Source of the DNA: M55B112 sp040880545
GTDB taxonomy: Bacteria > Bacteroidota > Bacteroidia > Bacteroidales > GCA-2748055
Assembly: GCA_040880545.1 (NCBI GenBank)
Contig: JBBDIE010000163.1
Location: 1 to 14,648 of the forward strand
Length of the DNA stretch: 14,648 nucleotides
Direction of reading: 5' to 3'
Shown here one piece after another: positions 14,648 through 14,648 of this stretch. Each line of letters starts with the position of its first letter. The stretch's first letter is position 1. The position numbers and the translations under genes are program-made. The notes below the pieces were generated by a model. It made no database searches, was not told the origin of the DNA, and saw nothing but the letters and a program-made list of their open reading frames with translations.

Positions 14648-14648
14648 C

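Larger units (their letters stand above)
14354..14648. other. Gene-free right end with two inverted repeats
   Basis: 295 nt with no convincing gene. The minus-strand promoter of the PQQ dehydrogenase must lie here, but I find no exact TAnnTTTG match on that strand; the nearest is TATCTTTA inside the dyad at 14519-14542. A 36-codon plus-strand frame from a GTG at 14413 to 14523 has no recognisable features. The two dyads are listed separately. Confidence 0.6.

Overview
The window reads as a piece of a Bacteroidota genome, probably an environmental or anaerobic Bacteroidales-like lineage. The evidence is a type IX secretion (T9SS) sorting domain on a secreted enzyme, repeated TAnnTTTG promoter cores (the -7 element typical of this phylum), weak Shine-Dalgarno sequences, moderate GC content and closest-looking family variants. 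A run of exactly 100 Ns (1925-2024) shows this is a scaffold from a draft or metagenome assembly. I see no tRNA, rRNA, CRISPR array, insertion sequence or prophage.

Region 1 (1-4816, minus strand) is a metal-efflux operon. It starts with a small histidine-rich exported protein (TTG start), followed by a CusB-type lipoprotein adaptor with an extra N-terminal Ig/YtkA-like domain, then a CusA/CzcA-type RND permease. The permease is interrupted by the N gap and runs off the left edge. No outer-membrane TolC-type partner is visible; it may lie beyond the left edge.

Region 2 (4838-9709) is a nitric oxide response locus. A quinol-dependent nitric oxide reductase (minus strand, with its own strong terminator) is divergent from a three-gene plus-strand operon: an Rrf2/NsrR-like regulator with three cysteines, a DUF438-hemerythrin-PAS protein, and a DUF1858-DUF2249 protein. 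Genes in that operon overlap by 4 nt or are 1 nt apart. The 305-nt divergent spacer holds promoter cores facing both ways and an AT-rich 10+10 bp dyad that could be a shared operator. The likely scheme is that the Fe-S regulator senses NO, the membrane reductase removes it, and the hemerythrin and DUF1858/DUF2249 proteins sense or repair damage.

Region 3 (9710-12872) has a KamA-family radical SAM enzyme (plus), preceded by a leader with a 10-bp stem-loop. It converges on a CysJ-like diflavin reductase (minus) with overlapping stop codons. The radical SAM protein has changes at the positions that bind lysine in true lysine 2,3-aminomutase.

Region 4 (12920-14648) encodes a secreted PQQ-dependent sugar dehydrogenase-like beta-propeller with a T9SS tail, 47 nt upstream of and co-directional with the reductase. 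It is followed by a gene-free right end that carries two strong inverted repeats.
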